A stretch of DNA of 64,000 nucleotides from Curtobacterium sp. 458 (GCF_030406605.1 NZ_CP129104.1:570072-634071), one strand, 5' to 3'; positions 33,298-42,096 are shown, counted from the stretch's first letter. Translations and numbers: made by a program. Notes: generated by a model not told the origin, from the letters alone.

Positions 33298-34736
33298 CCT
33301 CGTCACGACACCGTGACGGGGTCCGTCGCCGGTCATCCGGTCGGTCGCCGCTGTCGCTGCGCGACGACCGTGCCACGCTCGGCGTCGCGGCGCTGTCCAC
33401 CGGGCTCGGCACGCTCGTCGTCACGGGCTCGGCCGCCGCCGAACGCGTCGTCGAACTCGGCGAGCGCACCGGCCAGTCCGCCACCGTCGCGATGATCCTG
33501 CCCGTGGTCGCGTGGGTCTTCGTCGGGATCGCGCTGTACGTCAGCGCCGTCGTCGCCTCGAACACGTGCGCGACCGTCATCGCGGGCCGGACCAGGAGCC
33601 TCGCCCTGCAGCGCGTGCTCGGGGCGACGGGTGCGCAGCTGCGGAGCCAGATCACGCGCTCGGGCCTCGTCGCCGGGGTCGTCGGCTCGGTCGTCGGAGC
33701 CGTGCTCGGCGTCGTGGTCGCGAACGGTGCGCTGGCACTCGCCGCCGTCGCTACGGTCCTGCCGGGGGTCGGCCTGCTCCTGCCGGTCGCCGTCGTCCCG
33801 GTGACCGTCCTGGTCGCCGCGATCACCACGGCCGCGTACCGGCTCGGATCCCGTGCGGTGCTGACGATCCCACCGCTGCGTGCCCTCGACGCCGCCGCCG
33901 AGGAGAGCGTGCCCGAGGGCTCGGGCGCACGATCGCGCTGGCTCGTCGCCTCGGCGCTCTTCGTGGTCGGTGCTGCGGGGATCGGAGCCGCGATCGTGCT
34001 CGGTGCGACGAGTGTGAGTGCGCTGCTCCTCGCCGTCGCGGCCGGAGCCGTGTCCTTCACCGGAGTGGTCATCGCCACCCCCGTGCTCGTGCCCGCGACG
34101 ATCCGACTCGTCGCGGCCGGCGCCTCCCGGAGCGTCATCGGGGCGATGGCCGCGCGGAACTCACTGCGGTCCCCCCGTCGGACGGCCCGGGCGACCGTCG
34201 GGCTCCTCATCGCGGTGACCCTGATGGTGACCTTCGCGGTCGGCTTCGGGACCTACGCGCGGATGCTCCAGCAGCAGTCCGCGGCCGACCCAGTGTACTA
34301 CCGCGACATCGAGGAGCAGTTCGACCAGCTCGCGGTGCTGTTCGCGAGCCTGACCGGTGCCGCGGGCGTCATCGCCGCCGCCGGGGTGGTCGTCGTGACC
34401 GCGCTCACGATCGCCCAGCGCACGCGGGAGCTCGGGTTGCTGCGGGTCATCGGGACGTCGCGGCGACAGGTCCGGGCGCTCGTGCTGACCGAGACGGCCA
34501 TGACCATCGCCGTCGCCGTCCTGCTCGGCGTGCTGCTCGGCACCGCGTACGGCTGGTCCGGTGCGTACACGCTCCTCGGGGCGACCCCGGAGGCGCAGCT
34601 GATCACCCCGGTCGTCCCCGCGTGGGTGATCGTGACCGTGGTCGCCGGCGCGGTGGTCACCGGGCTCTCCGCCGCCGTCGGCCCGGCCGCCCGCGCGGTG
34701 CGGAGTGCACCGGTCGCCGCGCTGCGGTACGAGTGA
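33294..34736 (+). CDS. FtsX-like ABC permease without adjacent ATPase
   Basis: A 480-aa membrane protein with two FtsX-type units. Each has membrane segments and the MacB/FtsX cytosolic motif: TRSLALQRVLGATGAQLRSQ (about residues 98-117) and TRELGLLRVIGTSRRQVRAL (about 378-397). Eight transmembrane helices are likely. No ATP-binding subunit lies beside it, unusual for this family; an ATPase must come from elsewhere. The GTG at 33294 overlaps the lipoprotein stop, behind GGAGGACGGGAA. Confidence 0.85.
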   Translation: MTSSRHRDGVRRRSSGRSPLSLRDDRATLGVAALSTGLGTLVVTGSAAAERVVELGERTGQSATVAMILPVVAWVFVGIALYVSAVVASNTCATVIAGRTRSLALQRVLGATGAQLRSQITRSGLVAGVVGSVVGAVLGVVVANGALALAAVATVLPGVGLLLPVAVVPVTVLVAAITTAAYRLGSRAVLTIPPLRALDAAAEESVPEGSGARSRWLVASALFVVGAAGIGAAIVLGATSVSALLLAVAAGAVSFTGVVIATPVLVPATIRLVAAGASRSVIGAMAARNSLRSPRRTARATVGLLIAVTLMVTFAVGFGTYARMLQQQSAADPVYYRDIEEQFDQLAVLFASLTGAAGVIAAAGVVVVTALTIAQRTRELGLLRVIGTSRRQVRALVLTETAMTIAVAVLLGVLLGTAYGWSGAYTLLGATPEAQLITPVVPAWVIVTVVAGAVVTGLSAAVGPAARAVRSAPVAALRYE

Positions 34737-34844
34737 GCGTGCTCAGCGTGACACCGGCCGCGCACTGTCGGGTCAGGCGTCGTCCTCGAGGGTCCGCGCG
34801 CGCAACACCTCGGACTCGCGCCACAGCAGTGACGATCGCGAGCG

Positions 34845-35711
34845 CTAGGAGAACGGGGCGTCGGTGCGGGGCGCGGTGTGCATCCCGTCCGCGAACCACA
34901 CCGCAGCGATGACGGCGAGGATGCTGACGCTCGATGCCAGCCGGCCCGCGACGAGCATCGCTGCGTGGTCGTGTGCCGCGCCGGACACCCCGACGACGAG
35001 CGCCGCGATGCCGACCGCGAGCGCGAGTCCGGTGGCGATGAGCAGCACCGCGCTCACGACCCGCCGGGGGCCGCGTCGTCCGTCACGGTCGCCACGCTCG
35101 CCCCGGTCCACCCGAGGCCCGACGGCACGGACGACGCCGACCCAGAAGAGCGCGATCGCCGAGGCACCCACGATGTCGCTCACCCGGTGCCAGCCGTAGA
35201 CGACGGTCTGGTTCGCGACGAAGACGGCGTACGCGGCGCCGACGAGGGTGACGACGGGCCGGAAGCGCCTCGGCGTGACCATCAGCACGCCGAACAGTGC
35301 GGCCAGGGCGATCGTCGCGTGCCCCGACGGGAACGAGTTCGGCGTCGTCGACTGGGCGATCTCCGGGCGCACGGCGATATGTTTGACGAGCGTCGAGGTC
35401 GCTGCCGACGCGAGCACGACGACACCGGCTCCGAGCCCCACCGCCAGGCGTCGCCGGGCGAACGCGACGGCGACCATCACGACGACGAGCAACAGGATCA
35501 CCGGCACCGAGATCACGTTGAGTGCCGTGTCCGACCCGAACAGGTCGGACTCCCGGACGCCGCCGAGTGCGGCGTCCTCCGCCCGCTGACCGAGCGGCGT
35601 CAGGACGGCGACCGCGTACACGAGAGGCACGATCACGAACCCGAGAACCGCGAGCAGCGCCCACCGTCCCCGCCGCGAGACGACTGGGCCTGGCACAGGT
35701 GTTCGCGTCAC
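34845..35711 (-). CDS. PAP2-superfamily phosphatase
   Basis: A 288-aa membrane lipid phosphatase. Motif 1 is KHIAVRP, with four rather than six residues before the Arg-Pro; motif 2 is PSGHATIAL; motif 3 is GWHRVSDIVGA with the catalytic His. About six helices. Likely substrates are undecaprenyl or phosphatidic phosphates. I choose the GTG at 35711, with GAGGAGG 9 nt upstream; a GTG at 35834 would add a Pro/Arg-rich extension that looks non-coding. Confidence 0.85.
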   Translation of the reverse strand: MTRTPVPGPVVSRRGRWALLAVLGFVIVPLVYAVAVLTPLGQRAEDAALGGVRESDLFGSDTALNVISVPVILLLVVVMVAVAFARRRLAVGLGAGVVVLASAATSTLVKHIAVRPEIAQSTTPNSFPSGHATIALAALFGVLMVTPRRFRPVVTLVGAAYAVFVANQTVVYGWHRVSDIVGASAIALFWVGVVRAVGPRVDRGERGDRDGRRGPRRVVSAVLLIATGLALAVGIAALVVGVSGAAHDHAAMLVAGRLASSVSILAVIAAVWFADGMHTAPRTDAPFS

Positions 35712-35940
35712 CGGTCTGGTCCTCCTCGGGGTACTGCTGGCAGGGGTCGTCGTCCGGCTCGTCGGCCGCTTCCGCGGGCGTCCAGCGGACGGGGGCGGGC
35801 AGGCCGTCCGATTCGGTCGGTCGGGGTCCGACACGATACCGTTGACGAGCAGGTCGAACGCTGGGAACGCGGCGGAACGACGGCCTGCTGGCAACGCGCT
35901 GGCGTACTCGTCGCCCGCCGTGTACGAGGAGGAAACCGAA

Positions 35941-36423
35941 GTGGCAGTCAAGGAACCGGGCATCACCGCTTCTCCGAACCGGGGCCTGGCCCTGACCGTC
36001 GGCGCGATCCTGGCGCTCTGGGGCATCCTGGGCTTCTTCTTCGCTGGTGAGGGTGGCCACGCCTTCTTCGGCAACGACGGCGGCTACCTCTGGGGCGTGT
36101 TCCTCGTGAACCCCGCGCTGTGCCTCGTCTGGACGCTCCTCGCCGCCGCGATGCTCATCGGTGGCCTCGGCACCACCATCGGGTCGCGCAACCTGAACCT
36201 CGTCGCGGGCGTCGTGCTGCTCGTGCTCGCGCTCTACGGCTTCCTGTTCATGAACACCTCGGCCAACGTGTTCGCGCTGAACACGGTCGACAACGGCTTC
36301 AACGCGATCGTCGGCTTCGTGCTGCTCGTCACGGCACTCGCTGCCGACCGCGAGAACCTCCGCGCGCTCCGCGCCGACCGCGACAACCTCGACGCGCTGC
36401 GTGCCGAGGCCGCCCACGGCTGA
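35941..36423 (+). CDS. DUF4383 membrane protein
   Basis: A 160-aa protein with four membrane helices, NRGLALTVGAILALWG near the N-terminus and NTVDNGFNAIVGFVLL (about residues 121-136), typical of DUF4383. The C-terminal ~25 residues are charged and heptad-like (ENLRALRADRDNLDALRAEA), a short coiled coil. Function unknown. GTG at 35941 with GAGGAGGAAACC upstream; the longer frame to 35842 is rejected because it overlaps the divergent promoter region. Confidence 0.82.
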   Translation: MAVKEPGITASPNRGLALTVGAILALWGILGFFFAGEGGHAFFGNDGGYLWGVFLVNPALCLVWTLLAAAMLIGGLGTTIGSRNLNLVAGVVLLVLALYGFLFMNTSANVFALNTVDNGFNAIVGFVLLVTALAADRENLRALRADRDNLDALRAEAAHG

Positions 36424-36437
36424 CGCTCCGCACTCCT

Positions 36438-36472
36438 GACGCCCCGCCGACCCTCGAGGTCGGCGGGGCGTC
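36438..36472 (+). terminator. terminator of the DUF4383 gene
   Basis: Perfect 15-bp arms (36438-36452 and 36458-36472), loop CTCGA, 14 bp after the stop. Confidence 0.8.
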
Positions 36473-36518
36473 GTCGTCGGGGGCGCGCGGCTGCGGCTGG
36501 GGCTGCGGCTGCGGCTGC

Positions 36519-36578
36519 GCACAACCAAAGTCGATCCGCACCACGGATCGGGGTGGTTCGGACGGACTTCGGTTGTGC
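36519..36578. repeat. family C hairpin, copy 2
   Basis: Arms GCACAACCAAAGTC (36519-36532) and GACTTCGGTTGTGC (36565-36578), one mismatch. The loop contains its own hairpin (CGATCCG...CGGATCG, 36533-36551). Between convergent gene ends, as in copy 1. Confidence 0.78.
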
Positions 36579-36687
36579 GAACGCGGACCGCACCGGGCGC
36601 CGGAGCGCGGACCGCACCGGGCGCGTCCCGTGTGCGCGCGCCGGGCGCGGCCCGTATGCGCGCACCGGGCGCGTCCCACGGGCGCGC

Positions 36688-36715
36688 GCCGTCAGCCGTC
36701 AGCCGTCAGCCGTCG
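36688..36715. repeat. 7-bp tandem repeat at the helicase gene end
   Basis: Four copies of GCCGTCA/G lie at 36688-36715, covering the helicase stop codon (36706-36708). Just upstream in the gap are two imperfect copies of a GCGGACCGCACCGGGCGC unit. Confidence 0.7.
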
Positions 36716-38010
36716 GCCGGCTTCGGCGCCTCGAGCTCGGTCGCGACCACGCGCGGCGCCTCGGACATGAACCGTCGGACGTCGAGGTCCACGATGATGT
36801 CCTGCGGACGCAGGGGTCTCGTCAGGTACAGCCCCTCGAGGGAGGTCAGCCGCGACAGCGCGACGTACGTCTGGCCGGCACTGAACACCCGGTTCCCGAG
36901 GTCCACCACGGCGCGGTCGTAGGTGCTGCCCTGCGACTTGTGGATCGTCACCGCCCAGGCCAGCCGGAGCGGGAACTGCTGGAACTCCCCCACGGTGTCC
37001 TTCTTGAGCTCCTTCTTGTCCGGGTCGTAGGAGTACTTGAACTTCTCCCACACGGACGGCTGGACCTCGAAGGACTCCCCGTCGACGTCGACCCACACGG
37101 TGTCACGGATGGTCGTCACGACGCCGAGGGTCCCGTTCACCCAGCGCTGGTCGGGGTCGTTGCGGAGGAACATCACGTGGGCCCCGGGCTTCAGCTCGAG
37201 GGCCTCGTCCGCGGGGAAGTTCCGCCCACCGAAGTCGCCGTTGACGTCGGCCCGCGCGGTCTTCACCTTCCCGGGCAGTCGATCGAGCGCCGCCTTGTTG
37301 ATCCGCGCCACGGTGTCGTTCCGCGTCGCGAGGGTGATCGCGTCGTCGGGCGCCGGCCGCGCCCCCGCGGTGTTGAGCTGTCCGGCGATGTCCGCCGTCA
37401 CCCGCCCGTGCCGCACGGCGGTCAGCATCGCGGCGAAGGCGTCGTCGCGCTGCCGGTGCACGGTCGCGAGTTCGACGATGTGGAGCTCGGCCTCGAGCCA
37501 GACCTTCGCGTCGAAGAACCACATCGAGCGGTAGTGGTCGGTGAAGTACGCGCGCTCGTCCCCGTCGCCCGGCACCGGCGGGAGCTGGTACGGGTCGCCG
37601 AACATGACGACCTGCACGCCGCCGAACGCCTCGAACTGCCGACCGCGCGCCTTCCGGAGCGAGCGGTCCATCGCGTCGAGGAGGTCGGCGTTCACCATCG
37701 AGACCTCGTCGATCACGAGGGTGTCGATCGTGTTGAGGAGCTTGCGGGTGTCCGGCCCCTGCCGGAGCTCGGCGTCGGCGATGAGCCCGATCGGGAGCCG
37801 GAACAGCGAGTGGATCGTCTGCCCCCCGACGTTCAGCGCAGCGACACCGGTCGGCGCGCAGATCACGACCTGCTTCTCGGTGTGCCAGGACAGGTGGTTC
37901 AGCAGCGTCGACTTGCCGGTCCCTGCGCGGCCGGTGATGAACACGTGGTCGCGCGTGTGCTCGATGTAGTCGAAGACCGCGCGCTGTTCGGCGCTGAGCT
38001 CGACGGTCAC
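36706..38010 (-). CDS. PIF1-like/RecD-like ATP-dependent DNA helicase
   Basis: A 434-aa SF1B helicase. Walker A is GRAGTGKSTLL (about residues 27-37), Walker B TLVIDEVSMVN, motif III FGDPYQLPPV, then LRLAWAVTIHKSQGSTYDRAVVD and YVALSRLTSLEGLYL at the C-terminus. The PIF1-family core probably unwinds 5'-3'. The GTG at 38010 overlaps the CopD-CtaG stop (GTGA), so a helicase and a copper membrane protein are translationally coupled, an unexpected pairing. Compact at 434 aa with no extra domain. Confidence 0.92.
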   Translation of the reverse strand: MTVELSAEQRAVFDYIEHTRDHVFITGRAGTGKSTLLNHLSWHTEKQVVICAPTGVAALNVGGQTIHSLFRLPIGLIADAELRQGPDTRKLLNTIDTLVIDEVSMVNADLLDAMDRSLRKARGRQFEAFGGVQVVMFGDPYQLPPVPGDGDERAYFTDHYRSMWFFDAKVWLEAELHIVELATVHRQRDDAFAAMLTAVRHGRVTADIAGQLNTAGARPAPDDAITLATRNDTVARINKAALDRLPGKVKTARADVNGDFGGRNFPADEALELKPGAHVMFLRNDPDQRWVNGTLGVVTTIRDTVWVDVDGESFEVQPSVWEKFKYSYDPDKKELKKDTVGEFQQFPLRLAWAVTIHKSQGSTYDRAVVDLGNRVFSAGQTYVALSRLTSLEGLYLTRPLRPQDIIVDLDVRRFMSEAPRVVATELEAPKPADG

Positions 38011-40169
38011 GGCGCGTCCGCCCCGTGGTCGCTGCTCGGCCGGGAGGCACGGGTCGCCCTCGCCTCCGCACCCGCCTCGTCGGCGTGGCCGGCCCGGGCG
38101 GCCTCGCCGTCATCGCTCACGTCGTCGAAGTCGTCCTCGGGGTCTGCGACGCGGCTCGACGTCGAACCTCGGTCCCGACGTCGAACCCCGCGATCGCCCG
38201 GCGCGACGTCGGCTCCGAGGTTCGACCCGGCCGCCCCGTCGTGCACGATCGACGGGACCGACGCCCCGACCTCGGCGTCCGTCGCGGCCCGGTCCCGCCG
38301 CAGCCGGACGAGCACCACCACGACGACGAGCACCACGACCGCGACCCCGGACGCCACGAGCAGCGTGCCGGCACGCGCCTGGTCCGCGTACGGGTCGGGC
38401 CCCCACGTCCGGCCCATCGCCCCGAACCAGGACGCCTGCAGGAGCCCGAGCGGCCCCTGCACCGCGATGCCGAGCGAGACGAGACCCGCTGCGACCACGA
38501 CGGCACCGATGATCCGCACGACGGCGGCCGACGTCGACGCGCGCCGTGCACCGGCTGCGACGGGGGTCAGCAGGCCGGGCAGTGCGAGCAGCCCGACGAG
38601 CAGGAAGACCACGTCGATCACGGTGCGACCGGTGGAGTCGCTCACCGACCACCGCAGGACCTGCGTCGCGGCGTACGCCCACCACACGGCGGCGAGGAGC
38701 AGGAACGCCGGGAACGGCTGGACGAGGTAGCGCACGACGGCGTTGTCGACGAGGAGGTCGGTCCACTCGCGGACGCCGGTGCTGCCGTCGCGTCGCTGGT
38801 GCACCGCCGCCCGGATCAGCTGCACGGGCGCGGCCGCCCAGGCGAGCGCCGGGACGACGAGTCCGAGCAGCACGTGGGCGCCGACGTTCGCGGAGACGAG
38901 GAAGCGGTCGTAGGTGTGGAGCGAGCCCGAGGTCGCGACCACGAGGCACACGACGGCGATGCCCGCGGCGACCGAGCGCCGGACGGGCCAGGGTTCCCCG
39001 CGACGACGCAGCCGCACGACCCCGGCTGCGTACGTCGCGGCGAGCAGGACGGCCGCCATGAGCCAGAAGAGGTCGATGTTCCACGCGGTCAGCCAGCCCC
39101 ACGACCCCGGAGCGTGCGGGAGCGGGTCGTCCGTGAGGAGCTCGGCCGGTGTCGGGTCCGTCGTCTTGCTCAGCGCGATCTGGTCCGTCGGGGTCGCGGT
39201 CCGTCCGAGTGCCGCGGCGAACCCCGACGCGACGCCCATCACCGCGAGCTCGGTGACGATGAGCGCCCAGAAGGTCCGGCCGCTGCCCGGGCGTTCGGTG
39301 AGCGATCGGATGGCCCGACGGCGCTGCACCGCTCCGAGGACACCCATCGCGACGATCGCGCCGACCTTCACGAGCACGAGGACGCCGTACGGCGTCGCGA
39401 GGTTCGAGAACGCGCCGACGCGGATCTGCGCGGACGCGACCCCGGACACCGCCACGAGCACGACGCACCCGAGCGCGATGCTCGAGTAGCGGCCGATGAC
39501 GAGCGGGAGCCGCTCGCCACCGAGGACCGGCCGGACGAGGACGACCATCACGAGCCCGCCGACCCACAGCGCAGCGCCGACGAGGTGCAGCCCGAGCGCG
39601 GTGACCGCGGCGTCGTGGCTCGCGGTGCCGGCGGCGTGCCCCTGCTGCGCGAGCGGGACGAGGCCGATCATCGCGACCCCGGCGGTCAGGGCGACCATGC
39701 CCCGCGCCCGCACGGCGAAGCAGAGCACGGTGACCGACGCCGCGACGAGGACGGTCACGAGCCACGCGAGCCCGAGGTCCGTGCCGGTGAGGAACACCCC
39801 CATCGACTGCCCGAACTGCTCGTCGAGCGAGACCTGCGACCCGGCGACGCTGAGGAACGTGAAGAACGTCGTGACGACGCTCGACACCGTCCAGAGTCCG
39901 GCGGCAGCGGCGGCGACGTCGATCGCGCGGTCCCACTCCGGCGCGGTGCGCGAGAAGCCGACGGTCGCGAGGGCGAGCCCACCGATCGTCGCTGCTGCGG
40001 AGAGGTCGACCACGACCCGGGCGATCGGCAGCCCGAAGCGCACGACGGCACCCGGGTCGGCGATGAGCGCGGGGTTCGCTCCGCCACCGATCACCAGCGC
40101 GACCAGCAGCGAGAAGAACGCGGCGAGCAGCAGCACGGCGGGGCCGATGGTGCGCGCGATCCGGTTCAC
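38007..40169 (-). CDS. CopD-CtaG fusion, second copy, with element-derived tail
   Basis: A 720-aa polytopic membrane protein like the one at 18132-20177: CopD-like half (LAQQGHAAGTASHDAAVTALGLHLVGAALWVGG), then a CtaG half (ERSVSDS-type loop, WSVSDSTGRTVIDVVFLLVG). The Met/His-rich CtaG motifs of the first copy (HFSSHMVQH) are not kept here, so metal handling may differ. The C-terminal ~85 residues are charged; SNLGADVAPGDRGVRRRDRG is encoded by a family E palindrome, and ATRASRPSS by a family A half-site. The GTG at 40169 follows TAGGCT (40181-40176) by 6 nt. Confidence 0.82.
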   Translation of the reverse strand: MNRIARTIGPAVLLLAAFFSLLVALVIGGGANPALIADPGAVVRFGLPIARVVVDLSAAATIGGLALATVGFSRTAPEWDRAIDVAAAAAGLWTVSSVVTTFFTFLSVAGSQVSLDEQFGQSMGVFLTGTDLGLAWLVTVLVAASVTVLCFAVRARGMVALTAGVAMIGLVPLAQQGHAAGTASHDAAVTALGLHLVGAALWVGGLVMVVLVRPVLGGERLPLVIGRYSSIALGCVVLVAVSGVASAQIRVGAFSNLATPYGVLVLVKVGAIVAMGVLGAVQRRRAIRSLTERPGSGRTFWALIVTELAVMGVASGFAAALGRTATPTDQIALSKTTDPTPAELLTDDPLPHAPGSWGWLTAWNIDLFWLMAAVLLAATYAAGVVRLRRRGEPWPVRRSVAAGIAVVCLVVATSGSLHTYDRFLVSANVGAHVLLGLVVPALAWAAAPVQLIRAAVHQRRDGSTGVREWTDLLVDNAVVRYLVQPFPAFLLLAAVWWAYAATQVLRWSVSDSTGRTVIDVVFLLVGLLALPGLLTPVAAGARRASTSAAVVRIIGAVVVAAGLVSLGIAVQGPLGLLQASWFGAMGRTWGPDPYADQARAGTLLVASGVAVVVLVVVVVLVRLRRDRAATDAEVGASVPSIVHDGAAGSNLGADVAPGDRGVRRRDRGSTSSRVADPEDDFDDVSDDGEAARAGHADEAGAEARATRASRPSSDHGADAP
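38161..38226. repeat. family E palindrome inside the CopD-CtaG tail
   Basis: Arms 38161-38183 and 38204-38226 pair with two mismatches; core word CGACGTCGAACC. The same element lies at 54440-54504 at a gene end. It is translated in frame as part of the protein tail. Confidence 0.72.
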
Positions 40170-40282
40170 CCGTCAAGCCTAGGCGTTGCCCACCCGGCCA
40201 CAGAATCCGCCGGGGCGACCTGTGGGTGGTGATCCGCGCCTCCGGGCCGGTGGAGGGTGGACAGCCACCCGGACATGCGAAA

Positions 40283-40302
40283 GGGACGGCCGCAGCCGTC
40301 CC
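40283..40302 (-). terminator. terminator of the HU gene
   Basis: Arms GGGACGGC/GCCGTCCC (40283-40290, 40295-40302) followed on the minus strand by TTTCG, 19 bp after the HU stop. Confidence 0.75.
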
Positions 40303-40321
40303 TCCCACCAGCAGAACCGTC

Positions 40322-40609
40322 CTACTTGACAGCAGCCTTCAGCTTCGAGCCGGCGCTGACCTTGACCGAGTCGCTCGCGGCGATCTCGATGGCCTCACCC
40401 GTCTGCGGGTTGCGGCCGGTGCGGGCGGCGCGGTGGGTCTTCTCGAAGGCGATCCAGCCGGGGATCGTGACCTTGGTGCCGTCGGCAACCGAGCTCGAGA
40501 CGACGCTGAACAGCGCGTCGACGACGCCGTTCACGGTGGCCTGGCTCTGGCCGGACTCCTGCGCGACGGCAGCGACGAGCTCGGTACGGTTCAGGGACTT
40601 GTCAGCCAT
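40322..40609 (-). CDS. hup: HU-family nucleoid protein
   Basis: A 95-aa histone-like protein that dimerises and bends DNA. MADKSLNRTELVAAVAQESG begins the helical part and GRNPQTGEAIEI (about residues 69-80) is the DNA-intercalating arm. Unlike mycobacterial HU it has no basic Lys/Ala tail. The ATG at 40609 has GAGGAGG 7 nt upstream; a longer frame to 40693 is rejected. Confidence 0.95.
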   Translation of the reverse strand: MADKSLNRTELVAAVAQESGQSQATVNGVVDALFSVVSSSVADGTKVTIPGWIAFEKTHRAARTGRNPQTGEAIEIAASDSVKVSAGSKLKAAVK

Positions 40610-40904
40610 TGGATGTCCTCCTCGGACTTCTTCGGTATCGGTCGGGCCATCAGGCGCGATGCCCGTGGAACCGGGGTCGAACCTACCAGCCACCCAGGGC
40701 GTTTCCGGCCGACTCGCCCGGATTTCCGGGCCTGTCGCGGGTCTGGCGGGGCAGATGTGACCGATGTGACGGTCCGTGTACCCCGCTCACAGCCCGTACC
40801 GAGCGAACACCGGCGCCCCGCCCACGGAGCACGAACGCCCCGCCGAGGGAGCACGAACGCCCCGCCACCAACAGGTGACGGGGCGTTCGACGGGAAGCGG
40901 ATGC
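40610..40904. other. intergenic region between hup and rpsN
   Basis: No gene seen in 295 bp. It holds the hup promoter region and the rpsN terminator (40854-40889), plus a short direct repeat of GAGCACGAACGCCCCGCC starting at about 40828 and again at about 40849. Confidence 0.5.
40854..40889 (-). terminator. terminator of the rpmB-rpmG-rpsN operon
   Basis: Arms 40854-40869 and 40874-40889 pair with one mismatch (core CGAACGCCCCG), 15 bp after the rpsN stop. Confidence 0.75.
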
Positions 40905-41210
40905 TTACCAGGAGCTCTTCGTGATGCCGGGGAGCTCGCCACGGTGGGCCATGTCGCGGAAGCGGACACGGCTGATGCCGTACTCACCGAGGTGGCCACG
41001 GGGGCGACCGTCGATGGCGTCGCGGTTGCGGTAGCGCACCGGCGACGCGTCGCGCGGGAGCTTCTGCAGGCCGACGCGGGCGGCCTCACGCGACTCGTCG
41101 GTACCGTTCGGGTCCACGAGGGCCTTCTTCAGCTCGAGGCGACGCTCGGCGTAGCGCGCGATGACCTCGGCGCGCTGGTTGTTCTTCGCGATCTTGCTCT
41201 TCTTCGCCAT
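40905..41210 (-). CDS. rpsN: 30S ribosomal protein S14, zinc-free type
   Basis: A 101-aa S14 of the long form that lacks the CXXC zinc ribbon of the 61-aa type; the decoding-site end [20 protein letters not shown] is conserved. It is last in rpmB-rpmG-rpsN, 2 bp after the rpmG stop. Zinc-free S14, L33 and L28 paralogs are often induced on zinc starvation in actinobacteria, and the znu genes lie 1-4 kb away, but no Zur box is seen before this operon. Confidence 0.97.
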   Translation of the reverse strand: MAKKSKIAKNNQRAEVIARYAERRLELKKALVDPNGTDESREAARVGLQKLPRDASPVRYRNRDAIDGRPRGHLGEYGISRVRFRDMAHRGELPGITKSSW

Positions 41211-41212
41211 GC

Positions 41213-41383
41213 TTAGCGCTCCTCACGGAAGTCGACGTGCTTGCGGACCACCGGGTCGTACTTCTTGAGCACGAGACGGTCGGGGTTGTTCCGACGGTTC
41301 TTCTTGGTCACGTACGTGAACCCGGTCCCCGCCGTGGAGCGGAGCTTGATGATCGGACGGATGTCCTGACCCTTTTTCGCCAT
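41213..41383 (-). CDS. rpmG: 50S ribosomal protein L33, zinc-free type
   Basis: A 56-aa protein, [19 protein letters not shown] at the start and [17 protein letters not shown] in the middle, ending HVDFREER. The two CXXC pairs of zinc-binding L33 are absent. The ATG at 41383 overlaps the rpmB stop (TGATG). Too short to attract an ORF finder but clear by sequence and operon place. Confidence 0.96.
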   Translation of the reverse strand: MAKKGQDIRPIIKLRSTAGTGFTYVTKKNRRNNPDRLVLKKYDPVVRKHVDFREER

Positions 41384-41619
41384 CAGATCTTCTCCCCACG
41401 GGCGAGGAGATCCTTGACGACGGACTCGATGCCGCGTGCGTCGATCACCTTGATGCCCTTTGCGCTGAGCGTGAGCGTGACGTTACGACGAAGCGAGGGC
41501 ACGTAGTACGTCTTCTTCTGCACGTTCGGGTCGAAGCGGCGCTTCGTCCGGCGGTGCGAGTGCGAGATGTTGTGACCGAAGCCGGGGGTGGCGCCGGTCA
41601 CCTGGCACACTGCTGCCAT
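41383..41619 (-). CDS. rpmB: 50S ribosomal protein L28
   Basis: A 78-aa protein: [40 protein letters not shown] and [17 protein letters not shown] are classic L28. Only one Cys remains near the N-terminus, so it is the zinc-free form. The ATG at 41619 follows AGGAGGAAACC. First gene of rpmB-rpmG-rpsN, behind a ~210-nt leader. Confidence 0.97.
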   Translation of the reverse strand: MAAVCQVTGATPGFGHNISHSHRRTKRRFDPNVQKKTYYVPSLRRNVTLTLSAKGIKVIDARGIESVVKDLLARGEKI

Positions 41620-41845
41620 GGTTTCCTCCTGAGTACCGTGCGGTCGGACGACCGCACCCAAGGTCACTTGCCTGGTGCGCACGCGCTGGTCCGGGGACCG
41701 GCGAGGGGGTTGTGCGCACCGCCCAGGCCCGATGACCCTGTCGAAGGGCCGGCGGACACCGCGCGACCGCGGCATTCGCGACGGTCGGAGGGCTTGGAAC
41801 GAGCTGTTCTCCGCGCGGGCGCGGAGGACCAGGGGTCTACGTTAC
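41620..41845 (-). promoter_or_regulatory. leader of the rpmB operon
   Basis: TAACGT on the minus strand (about 41843-41838) is the nearest good -10, implying a leader of roughly 210 nt. A perfect hairpin (arms 41638-41645 and 41650-41657, loop GGAC) sits just before the ribosome-binding site and could gate translation. Confidence 0.4.
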
Positions 41846-42096
41846 GCGAGCGTCGGGCGTGTCGCAAGCCGGAGCGGGTGGGTCCGGGTCGGCCTGGAGG
41901 CACGGTGCGGGTCCGGCGCGCAGGCTGCGGCCCGCCGCGCGTCGGGGCGCTTGGTCGCACGACGTGCCGCTCACGTTCCGCCCGAGCGACACTTCCTGCG
42001 ACCACCGCAGGACGCAGGCGGCATGTCGAGCGACCAAGACCCGACACCGACACCAACACCGACACCGCGCGCGCCGCCGCCCCCGCGCCCCGCGCC
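41846..42096. other. gene-free stretch with a decayed family A element and short tandem repeats
   Basis: No convincing gene. A family A left arm (41891-41914, GGCCTGGAGGCACGGTGCGG) lacks its partner. GGTCGCA (41952-41958) pairs with TGCGACC (41998-42004). ACACCG-type hexamer repeats lie at about 42043-42070. Confidence 0.45.

Noticed and set aside
34737..34844. Possible small gene between the FtsX permease and PAP2
   Set aside because: No start with a ribosome site and no coherent frame; treated as a convergent intergenic gap.
41620..41900. Zur box before the rpmB-rpmG-rpsN operon
   Set aside because: I looked for a TGATAACGGTTGTCA-like palindrome and found none.
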